Positions 1-11,400 of a DNA stretch of 64,000 bases are shown here, in pieces. The stretch is from NCBI GenBank assembly GCA_037178975.1, contig JASJZH010000005.1, positions 7,650,501-7,714,500 of the forward strand, read 5' to 3'. Source of the stretch: Oscheius tipulae. Lineage: Eukaryota > Nematoda > Chromadorea > Rhabditida > Rhabditidae. Each line of letters opens with the position of its first letter. Position 1 is the first letter of the stretch. The notes under the pieces were generated by a model that saw only the letters and a program-made list of their open reading frames with translations, was not told the origin of the DNA and ran no database searches. A program made the position numbers and the translations under genes.

Positions 1-3000
1 TAATCGGCTTCGGCTATTCACTGGATTTGATTTGATGAAGAAAAACTGTGTGCTAGACAAGTTTGCAGACGGGGAAAGAGCCGAAACCAGACGTTGATGA
101 TTCGAAACGCCCCCTCTCCTCTTTTGTTCATGGACTCGAATATGGCTGAAGAGAGAGTACGGGGCGGACAACCGGAAAGAGTGTGAGTCAGATATGAGGC
201 CGAAGGTCTTCACATATAGTGGCGGCAAAAACGTCTGGAGGGTCATAATCTGGGCTGGGAGAACAACATGTTCGCAGGCTTTGGGTATGAGAACTTGAGC
301 CAATTTTATGAGCGAATGGCGATCACATAACGAATTACGACTATCGTCTACTATCACCCCGATTTTTGCAAAAAATTGGTCTGGAAAAGTGACAGAAACA
401 ACGAAGCTGTGGTTATCGACAGTGCCGCTAACAATGTGTCGTATCAATATGTCTTTATCCGAAAACAGTCATTAGTTGGCACAACTTTTGTCTTCAGATC
501 ATAGTTTTCTGTAATAGAAGCCAACCCTCCCAAATACGCAGTTTCTGCTTTCTCTTCTCTTTTCTAACTTGTACATGATTGTGGTCCATCCTGAGTACGA
601 TAATTGTAGGTAGGAAATGAATATTTTTGAGTGGAATGAGAAAGGAAGCGCGAAGTATGAAAAATGAAAAGCCCGAAAGTGCGCGCCAAAAGATTTGTTA
701 GCTTGAAAAGCTTGTTTGCAGTTTGATTCCCTTTCTCTCTCCAGAACTCTTTAACCCCCTATGCCCACACAATAGTTTAGCCCCCAATTGAGTTGCTAAA
801 AGTGTTGCAAAGATCCTTGACCTTTGTGCCCCTCAGCTGGTCAGGAATCTAAATCGAGCCCTGGCTCCAAATCAACGAACATGTTCTCATCTCTTACGTA
901 TCCTCTTTTTGTATAAAGTAGGAGAGAGAAAAAAATGTAATCAGGCGCCGGGTGAAGCCGAAAGAAGTTGATTATAATGTGGGAACATATTGGCTCAATT
1001 CCCGTCAGCACAATCTCTGGATTAGGGGAGGAGATGTGCCCCTCTGACTCTATTTAAGAGTTACTAAGAGTGCCTGATAACTTTGGTGGGTCAGAAATTA
1101 AGCGAAGAAGATGGCGCAACTACTGCATAGTCAATTAGGGGGAAGTAGAGGTAACACTAGACAAGTTCACTTCTAGTAAGGAACCGCGCATTTTTTTCTT
1201 CAAAGAGGAAAGCCTCTTCAGACATTCGAACATAACCGAATCTTCGACCGAACGGGTGTGCAAAACTAGATGGAACTGGGTTTGAATAGGCAGCTGAAGG
1301 TAGCCCCTTGAATGGCTAAAGAACCCGTGGTCAAGAAGTGTATGGGCGGAAGAGTAAGTGGCATTCACGACTTTTGAACAGATAATCAAAATTGTGATTA
1401 CTCCGAATCGACAAAAGTTCATTGCGGGACTAATTGACATACATACAAGATTCACTACCGTGCTAGAGAGGCTCTTTATCAGTTCGATGTTGAATTCTTA
1501 GGACTGTCAAAAAGTGTTAGACAAACAGGGGGTCGAGAGATGCAAGTACTGGTGAAACCATGCTCAGGAATGAACAAGTAATCAGAGTGGAACCAGCACT
1601 GAATTCTAGCGAGTCTAAAGAGAAGACTGTCGTTAGCGATTTGGGATCAAATTGCTAAGTTTTAGAATTTTCGCTGGCTATCTAACGTTTTATCGCTGAA
1701 GTTTTTGGTAGATTACTGTAGCGAGAAGCACTTCTCAGCCCCTTTCGCGCCAACATTTTGTGGTGGACAGTATATGCAACTTCGTGATAGAATAAACCAT
1801 ATCACACTAGCTCTAAAAGCAATGAACACCTATTCGACTAACGGCTGAGTCAAATAGTAAGAAATCCAAGAAAACCAAGTCCTTGCTCCCCACAAAACCA
1901 GGCGTTCCTTAATGAGAACTACAAAAAGACGAGACACGGGAAACACGGCTCAAAAACAAGCAGAGCAATGGTGACCAATAAGCAGTATGTGCATTGAGAA
2001 TGCCAAAAACTAAACAGAGAGGTCTTTGAGATGTTCTAAGAGTGTGCTTGGTGGGCAGCTTTTTGTCCTCTCCCTCTTCCCACAATTGACTCTTCTCGCC
2101 TGATTTGCCAAGAAGAACTGCCCCCGGAGCCGGAGGATGTAGTAATGTTGCGACGGAAGTGTGCAAGATTTATCTCTTATACTCATTACGAAGAAGACGA
2201 GATAGCAGAGAAGAGAGTTCACTAGAGAGTGCTAACCTAATTGAAAAGGGACACAATCAGATCGCTCGCTCGAAAAGAACATCCGGAAACCGAGGGAGAG
2301 TCCTGTTGACACGAAACAATGAACATTTTTAGACCCGAAAGAGAAAGGGGTCCGGTTTCAGACCATTAGGCAGCTAGTCCCAGCTAATAGATCGATTAGG
2401 AAATGAGCCTGAATAGGCGAACAGCGACTGGCGTGACCTAGTCACTGCAAACGCGAGATACTTTTAGAATCTTGTTACACCCCTAAACTCGGTTTATTCT
2501 GCCGGTAACTCGGAGATCTAAGGGAGCTGGAAGATTAAAAGAGGGATTTTCACGCTTTCCGAATAATAATGACTAAATTATTTGTTTATGGATGGGATGA
2601 GCGCGAGATAACAACGGTGACACTCATTCGGGAGCGTATCCGAAGCTTCGTGATGTGTGCATCGGGAACCAAAATTGTATTTCAAATACTGTCAAGTAGG
2701 TTACGCAGCAGGTTTCGGCTTTCCAGCCATAAAGGAAGAGGCTAATTATTGAGAGAGATACCACGACAGAACAAGATTCACTGGTACTCTAGGATGATCT
2801 AGTCTACTTCAGGCTTCAACTCGTCCAAGTATAGCTTATAGAGACAGGTTCCGAAACAAGATAGACAACTTGACAGGACCAGGTGGTGGAAGACAAGTGA
2901 AAAGGGACTGGCTAGCTGAGAGACAGACTGTAAGAGATATGACACGAGAACGACTGAAAGGAAGAAAGTTAAAGGAGACAGGCTGAACTAGAAAGAGAAA

Positions 3001-4150
3001 GTTCAGATTACGACACTGAGTTGACAGAGCTAGAACGAGAATGGTTTGGAAGAGACAGGATGACTTTGTTAGCAACTAAACCTACAATAGTCGCCTATGA
3101 ATTTCCAAAGTTCACAGTACCTTATGAATCACAATGTAGCACAAAACATTGAATACTCAACAAAGCTATTTCAAAGATTCCCCACCAATTTAGTTTTTCA
3201 AATTTCTGACTGAGTTACTAATTTTCCCACGTTTAATGTGCGTGAATAGGTTCAGCAACGAATCTTTACGGTCCGCTAACTTTTGGGATCCACTAAAGTG
3301 AGAATTGTTGGTCTTTTGTCACGGTCCAAATGAGTATAATAACCCAAAGAGTGATGAAAACGCCCCATTAAACAGGTGTAATTATGCTCATTGCCGAAAT
3401 GAGTTTTACGCCCGCGGAACAAAAGGTCAACAGCAATAGAAATTGGAGACATATCGGAAGCCAGAAAGCAGGCGGAGTAGGACTCAGAAACGAGATTAAT
3501 TGAAGTCGCCTCCAAACTCCACTCAAAATTTTTGATGTCTGGTCGAGTGTGGGAGGTTGCACATTTTGGCAGAAGGTTAAAAAGGGGCACCTTCTGACGG
3601 AACACGACAACGTAACTTATTAATAGATGGATGCTATTCGCTAGGATAGACGGCTGAGGAATACTTCATTCAGAGCTCTCGGCAAAGCACTGTTCTCTGA
3701 TCGTTGTTGGGTTCATTAACATCCTGTAAGCATTGAACAGGCATGAAAGCGGATCGAAATAATGTCATAACAGCGGGTCGTCATGGTCCAACTCGGAACA
3801 CCGCATAGTCTCGAGGAGCGTCTTCAAGAGTCCTTACTGTCGCGACAGAAGTACATTAGGGGTGCGAAGAGAACGTTTCTCCATTTGCGGGTATCGGAAG
3901 GTGGAAAATGAACACGGACACTTGATGACAGAATTCCACATTTTCCGTTTTTGCTTATCACATCAGATGGGACATCGATAGAGCCGAATGGATCAACACT
4001 CCGAGAGGTAAATTTTCTTTTTAAATAATTTTTAAACAGAAGGGAGAGCAGACTCTAGGAACGCGAAAGCAGAGTAGCCTGCTGGGAGGCAATAACAAAG
4101 TATTAATGTAACAACTCCAAGAACAACTTGTTTACAAAAATGCAGCAATA
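1..4150. other. no recognisable gene
   Basis: I find no reading frame here with a recognisable domain, and no chain of frames joined by good GT-AG sites. The longest open frames are about 110 codons and look like chance. Parts, for example 2830-3070, are rich in GA on the plus strand. The missing N-terminal exons of the complement-like gene were looked for here and not found. Confidence 0.5.
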
Positions 4151-4205
4151 AAAGTTGTTTCGGAACTGTTCTCTCGAAATTGACTCGAGTAGACTGCGAC
4201 AGCAG

Positions 4206-5196
4206 ATGTCCGACTCCGTTGTGCTCTCTACCAGTGCTTCGACGACGACGCCGAGAGGGCGCTACCTGATTGTGACCCAGCCAACCGAAGTTCGTGTCAG
4301 TCGTCGCCAAATAACCAAGGAGGTCAGTCGAGTTCTGAAGGTGTCCCGATGTCGTCGTTTCAATCATCAAGTCGTCATCGTCCAAGTGGAAACTGCCGAG
4401 TCAGCCAAATGGTTCTGTCTGCAGCATAACGGACGTCTCGAGGTTTCTGGCTGGCAGCTTCGCGTCGACACAACAGAGACCTTGGACCGCGTTTGGGAGG
4501 TCGAAGAGGGTCCGAGTCCGAAAAGAGAAGGTTCACGACCACCGTCCGTCTACGTCGCAGATCTCCGCGACATCTTCAACGAGTATCAGGAACTAAGTGT
4601 TAGTTTTCATTGCTTCTTCATATCCAGTTGATTTTGGCCAACTTACAAGCCGATAGACCCTATAGAAGTGCACAAACACGCAAAAATGTTGGACCCACAA
4701 GGGGGTCGAATCCATTACCTTTTGATTCGTAGTCGGACAACTTACCGACTGCGCTAAGAGGCCAAGGCCTAACACTGGGATAGGCTGCGACTTGCTGGAA
4801 TAATAACCATTTCAGAACTATGGTCGTGTCGTGGTAGTAGAAGACGGATCTCTGTTCTACGAAGATCCCGTGCCTCCTCCTGTACTGCCGGCCAGCTCGG
4901 AAGGACTGCGACTGGCGCCTCCCTACCACATTCTACCCAATACGCCCTTCTTTCGTTCGGCCCGAATCATCCCGCCACCGACGTACTCGAACGACGGCCT
5001 ACCGACTCTTCAACGAATCACCAATCGCTATTTGGCCAGCATGCAGATATTCGAGGAGAGAGAAGAACTCGGCTATCAGCAGTACTACGAACAGCAGACA
5101 ACGATCCAAGCGGACGAAGAGACTCATTGTCACAGCTCAGCCAATGCTCTACGCATCGCTCTCGGATGGACTCCGCAGCAAACTAGAAGAAACTAA
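4206..5196 (+). CDS. orphan protein with possible RRM fold, 2 exons
   Basis: Two exons, 4206-4598 and 4816-5196, join in phase 0 at a GTTAGT donor and a TTTCAG acceptor and give about 256 residues. I do not recognise the family. Residues about 18-82 show a beta-alpha-beta-beta-alpha-beta layout compatible with an RNA-recognition motif: RYLIVTQPTEV, a helix, then VVIVQVETAESAKWF and GWQLRVDT. The classic RNP aromatic residues are not clear. The C-terminal half has a proline-rich stretch (EDPVPPPVLP) and a Q/Y-rich segment (YQQYYEQQTT). The first ATG (MSDSVV) was chosen as start, although the frame is open slightly upstream. The 217-nt intron holds a degenerate tRNA-like sequence. That this is a gene is fairly sure; the function is inference only. 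Confidence 0.6.
4686..4772 (-). repeat. degenerate tRNA-like sequence in intron
   Basis: The minus strand reads GGCCTCTTAGCGCAGTCGG, a tRNA-like 5' part with a box-A-like core, followed by a GATTCGACCCC box-B-like T arm. Acceptor and anticodon stems do not pair well, so this is more likely a tRNA-derived repeat or pseudogene than a working tRNA. It lies in the intron of the orphan RRM-like gene. Confidence 0.5.
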
Positions 5197-5345
5197 CTTT
5201 CTCTGTTTTCACCGTCAGCATATTTCTGTTCAAGACGACACAAATGAAGCTTATTTTGAGGTATCTGGCTTTCGGGGGCTAAAAAACTCAAAAGCTGAAT
5301 AAGTCAAAACATTCGTATCGATGTGTTTCAAGAGAAAGCAAAAGT

Positions 5346-5412
5346 CTTTGTCGCATGCGGGGGATCGAACCGGACCTTCTTAACCTAACCGACTGCTCTA
5401 TTGGGCAAAGGT
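5346..5412 (-). repeat. degenerate tRNA-like sequence
   Basis: The minus strand shows AGAGCAGTCGGTTAGG followed by GGTTCGATCCCCCGC, box-A-like and box-B-like blocks at roughly tRNA spacing. The anticodon arm is poor. It lies between the orphan RRM-like gene and the first recognised exon of the complement-like gene. Confidence 0.5.
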
Positions 5413-5490
5413 AGCGCGAAGTTTTTACCGAGTACTTGCGTGCGAGGCATGTTGGGCTGAAATCAAATGAAACAGACAGAAAACTTTCAG

Positions 5491-8400
5491 ATATCTTCGG
5501 GTCAATGGTCTGGAAGCGTCGATGTTCGTCCCTGCTTCGACTCCTCGCGTCATCCGGCAACAATCCTGGTCGAAGCTCGCGACCGTGGCACAGGAGGACG
5601 TGGAGAGACCAAAGTCGAGTTTGATCCGCTTCGTCCAGGATTCGACATCATTCCGATGAGGCCGGCTTTCAATGACAAGACGAGGAAGATGCTCTTTGTA
5701 GTGGGTTTGCGAGGAAAATAGACGAGGAAAAAAAAGTTTTCGGGTTACTGACAGGACCAACAAGGCAATTGCGTACATAAATTTCGGGTTCAAACTGGCA
5801 TTTTCGAGCTTTCCGATGTTCTGCTTGTAGCTCTGGGTCAGATCTACAACGCAGGACATCACAAAGTACAAAAATGTCCTCTTGAGCCCGAAATTTCCGT
5901 AGTGGCTGCAAAACAACTCTTACAACAACCCGATTCAGACTCAACTACTCGGAGCAGCACCAAACTCTTCTCTGAAAGTTCACTTTTCCTGTCTGAGCAA
6001 CGAGCGTCTTGCACCAAAAGAGGTAGCAGCAACAGTCGGAGACGTCGTAGAGTTCGAGATACCCGCTTCCTGGTCCTCTTGCCCAGTGATCATGGTCCAG
6101 GTAAGTTATCGCCCTCTTCATAACAAACATGACAATTTCAGGGTCACAGAGCAGTCAACACAGATCAATCCAGATCAAGGACACTGATGATTCCTTCGGT
6201 AGTTCCAGAAAGAGGTGGACGAGCCGTGGTCGAGGCTTCCTGGATCACAGTCAAAACACCGAAGGCCTTCTACGGAGTCGGAGAGCAGCTGGATGTCAGT
6301 GTTCCCGTCACAGAGTCCAAGCGAATGAACTACATGGTGAGTCCACTGATTATCTTCGTTTCGAAGACACAAATTGACCATATTGGAACAAAATATGTTA
6401 CTTACTTATAAAAGCAATGATTGACGCTGATAATAGTGACAAGGAATGAAGAACAAATGCAGATGGCACAGAGTATTGATTCGAAACGGGGCTCCATACG
6501 GTCTTTTTAGAATTTTTAGACCTTTATTGCGGGTTCCATAGAACATAAATCAAGTCACAGTTAGTAAAGCGTTGTTTGCTCAATAAACTGAGGTCCCTGT
6601 CGAAACACATTTGTTTTCGTGACGGGACCCTTCTTCAAGCCAGGTAGTGTCATCTTTACACCTGATTGGTATATCATTAAAGTTTCGCTGCGGTACCCAA
6701 AGAAGTTTTGGTAGAGCAGTAGGCTTGTCTTCGAAAACAGAATCCAATAGAGTATCCAAAGAGTCGACAGCATTGACTCACTCTCATCCCCATCTGACAA
6801 TAGTCTTTGCAATTAGATACGTAGACGGTTTTGGAGTTAACTGAAGGAGATGAGGACGTGAGAGTATTGACTGTTACCTGCTGATAAGAAGAGTGAGAGA
6901 CAGGTTAGAGAGTATAGGAGAAACATGTTGAAAAGGAATAGGGAAAGAAATTGGCGGACCACGTGATGCCTTCCATACAGTCAGCGGAAGCTGATAAGCC
7001 GTCTCAATTCCTAATCTTTTTCTGTGAAGAAATTCCCAGAGCAAAAAGAAATTCGAGCCGGGGATTCGAACCCCGGGCGTGGGGCATTATAGCCGCGACA
7101 CTTGGCACTGCGCCGAAAACCCTGGAACATTATACTCATATCGCCTTATAGGCTACCGTGATTTGGCATCTCTCCAATAAAATTCTGTAATCAAATGATT
7201 TAGTGATCATTTTCTTTGTGAATAGTCCGGTTTTCAGGTCCTCGCCAACTCTAACAATGTCGTAGCTTCTGGAAGAGTCAGGGATGATGGCGAGATATCA
7301 ATCAACCTCAAGTCGAAGTTCCTCGGAAAGTGTCTTCTCTTTGTCTACACGACCAGCATGGCTCCCTTGGCTGATGCGATTCAATTCTACGTGCAAGACA
7401 ACTGTTCGGTATCGGTCCCTTTCGGAGAAACACAATTACAGAACAGGCGGCAGTGTTCTCCTCAAGAACGGAGATGAAACCGGGACAGAATGTCAGCTTC
7501 ACGCTGAACGGCGATCCTTATGGAATAGCTGTTCTGCGAGCTACCGACGACCGTCTCAATTACATTCAGCCTGTAGGTTGGATTCAAAAACTGTGGAAGA
7601 TAGTATTAGAAGGCCGAGTCACAGAAGTCGCGCAGCTGGGATTTCGGGATGTTCGATAAGGTCGATGTGGTCAACCCGAAACACTTCCAAGCCAAGCTTG
7701 CCAACTTCGTCCGAGTCAAGGAGATGCGAACTATCATCGGTGAGCTAAGAAATCGTCTCCATTTTGCCATGACGACCACTGTCCCGCTGTGAAGTATGAA
7801 ACGGCATTTTTCAGAAAAGAAGTGTCAACAGGCAGCCGCACATTACAAGAATCGATTCGGGAAGTGTCCAGAAGCTCGGGTGACCTCTTCCTGCATTTCG
7901 AACCATTGTGTCAAATGGATGGTCGAGGCCTGTTACAATCCTCCGGCTCCTACAAGTGTGATCGTTTTCCATTGGTAATCATGCAGTTTTAGCCTCGTCC
8001 GTCTGTGACGAGAGAAACAAGAGCAACTGTCTGCCGCAGCAGGTCCCAGTTCTGAAGACGAGCAACTTTATCATGTTCGAACTGCAGACTCGGAAGGGCA
8101 AGCCGGTCGTAGCTCCACAGCCAGTTCTGAGTGATGTTCCTGACTTGCCTGAAGATGTGGGCTCGTCGATTAGGGAAAATTTCGAAGAAGTCTGGCTCTT
8201 TGACAGCTACGGACTTGGTGCTTCGGGGACGAAAACTGTCAACTCTAAATCGCCAGATTTGATCGGGAAATGGGCAGTTTCTTCGGCCTTCTGGTCTCCC
8301 GGACAACAAGAGCTCTGTCCAGCTCAGGGTATCGCAGTTCTGAGCAAGAAACAAGTCTTCATGCAGGTAGAAATTCAATGAAATGGGAGCATTACCGTAA

Positions 8401-11400
8401 TTCAATTAGTTTCGTACCGAGACCCATTTGTTTCGATTTAGCAGATTAAGATTAGCAGTTTCTACTATGCGAAAATCCTAAAGTATGTTCGCGTGTACCA
8501 CTAAAATCTTCCAGTTTTTATTGAAATACAATCTATGAGGTTACGGTAGTTGAGCCCAGCTTGTTGACCAAATCGTCCTTTGTTCTCACAGTACTTTTTC
8601 GGTGGACATTCCCAGAAACGTCTACGTGAATGAGACGATCAACGTGAAGATCAGTGTCTCTGCTCCCGAGGCCGACCAAGAATCCAAGTACTCAATCTGT
8701 ATGTCGGAGCTGTCGAGAAAGGTCTGTGGAGATCTCGGCTCCCTCGGACAGTTTGGACGACCAACTTACACGAGGTAGACAAGACTTTTGGGCATTGTAC
8801 AAGAAGCTTTAGAGTAGTTGTGAGCAAGGAAAACAGGATCGACACGAAGACCTTCACCATCAGATTCCTAGCTACCGGGCCGAGCTCGGTTCTTTTTCGA
8901 CTCAGAAAGTGAGCCACGCCCTCTATCTCATAACATGTCGAATTCAGAGAAGAGTCCTTCCCAGGCAGACATCACTGCGAGGTTGGAGAGATTTTGGACT
9001 CGGTCAGGCTCAAGTTTTTTGTGGCGGTACGCTAAGAACCAGATTCAGAGACATGAATTTTAGAAACGGGCTGAGACTGAGGAACACACGAAACAGATCA
9101 TCTTGAATGCTGAGAAGCCTCTGGCTTCTGCAGCGTTGAATGACGCTCTTGGGAAAGACAACCATGTTCCGGCTAAGAACATTCTAGGTAGGCATACTTC
9201 ACTAATAGATGAATAGAAAACTGAGCTGGTGACAGGGTTACGCAAACGTCGATATCCCCCAGAAACATTCCACTGCATAAGCTCTTGCATTGCGGTACTT
9301 TCAGTGCACCCCTTGTCATGTTTGCGATGTTTTTGAGATCAAAATGACATTTTTTAAAGGTTTCGACGTTTTGTAAAGCTGTAGAGCAGATCAAAGGCTA
9401 CAACTTTGAAGACCATCGGAAGGTTCAAAAATGTCATCTTCACCTAAAAAGAGTTGTTTTTGGCAATGGCTTTATACAAGAACACGATGTGGGATATTCA
9501 AAGCAACCGATTTCAGAAGTATCAGAGTACCGGTCTGTCCTCGATCCGAAAGCAGTAGTCACCCAAGTTACAGCCAATGTTCACGACACGGACACCGTCT
9601 ACAGTTTCAGTGTGGATTTGTCGAGTAGGAACGAAGTTTTCCGAGTAATAGAGCCTTTCAGAGTTCCTGTCGACCGATGTCCCCTTCCCGGATACGCGAA
9701 GATCAAAACGAGGAGCCCTCGACTACGGGAATTTGTTCTTTCTCAGTGATGTCATTAAGAGACTTTCGATAGAGTTCTATCACTTCAAAGAAGCACGGGC
9801 AGCTGAAGGAACAGACCTGAAGTCTCTGGAATATGCAGAGAACAAGATTGGAACTTGTAAGTTGACGTTGTTGGAGAAAAGAGTAAAAGAGTTTCAGTGT
9901 TTTCCGACCTTCTTCGTTTCTCCGACTGCTCGAACGAGACTTCGTGTGGTTTTGCCGAATACGGTAGACCTAGGACTGCGTCAGAACGATCTCCTCTGTA
10001 TGTTTGAGTGTCAATCTTGTTTGCATTCCACTTGCATTTTTTCAATAACGAAAAAAGAAGCGTACTAGAAACTAGCTAAGTAACATGAAAAAGAGACCAA
10101 CAAAATACACTTCAGACTGACGTCTATCGTTTCCTCCCTTCTATGCGAGGCTTCTGCCGACGAGAGACTCGTCTGCGGCGCTGTAGCCTACTTGCTCAAG
10201 TATCTTACCAGTCGACAGTCTCTTCCAGTTGATCTCCATGACATGATAGATATTGTAACTTTTTACGATTTTCATACAAACGCCCGATAACAGGAATCGG
10301 AAGGCGATCGACAGTGGTTCCTTAATGCCATGCTTCTCCAAGTTTCGAAGGACTGTGCAGCTTACCAGTGCACGGTAAGACTTTCAAAAGCAGGCTAGTC
10401 AGAAGTTCAGAAGAACGACGCGGCGTGGATGAATCTCTACACTCACTTCTACAACCTGGACGAGAATTCGCGGTTCGATGATCGTAGCATTGCCGCAATG
10501 GCGTTTATGGGAACCAATGCCAGCTCAGAGATCATGAGAATCAAGATGGCCGACACGATGGACAGTGGGTAGAGGTTACTCGATTGAATATCTTCCGATT
10601 CAGAGACTGTCCTACCTTTCTGGACAGCCGGAAGTACTCTGCATCGGTTCAAGAGCAAGATGAGCAGTTTTGACCGACAGAATCAGTTCAGACGCATCAA
10701 GGTAGGAAGACTGTCAGTAACAGTCATAATCAGATAACAAACCGATACCAATACAAGTATTAATGACAACAACGGTAGGAGTCACAGTATCGGTAGCCGT
10801 ACTAGGGAGACTTCCGGAATGACTATCAGTAACAGTAACAGTCAGAGAGGCCGTCAAAATAACAGTATCAAGACCGATAACAGGCGTATGACTAAGAGTA
10901 TGAGTATGTATACCAGTCCCTGTAGTAGTAGGTGTGTCAGTAACAGTAATAGTATCAGCAAAGGTAGTAGTAAGATTATGAGTGTATGTACCGGTGCCGA
11001 TTCCAGTAACAGTAACATCGGTAGTACTTGCAACGGTACTAGAATCGAGACCTGTGGGAGCAAGAGTGACGTAGAGTACAGGTACCAGTAACCGTTAGTT
11101 GGAGGTCAAGAGAACTAAGCCCCTGTTCAGAGCGGAGACCTTCTGGTCAACTCACTCGGAATTCTGGCCTTCGTCTCTGCCGGAGCAGAGAGTCGCGGCG
11201 TCGACTGGGATCCCCTAGCCAACTGGATCTTTGAGCAACAGACTGATGACGGAACCTTCGAAACAGCTATTGTAACTGGTCTTTTTGCTTCCATCGAAAC
11301 TCTTTCAGGACACGTACTTTGCATCACGGGCGCTCTTTGAATACAGATCGAAGAAGATCGACTTTGCCTCAAGCAGCAGTCTTCAAGTGACTGTCGACTG

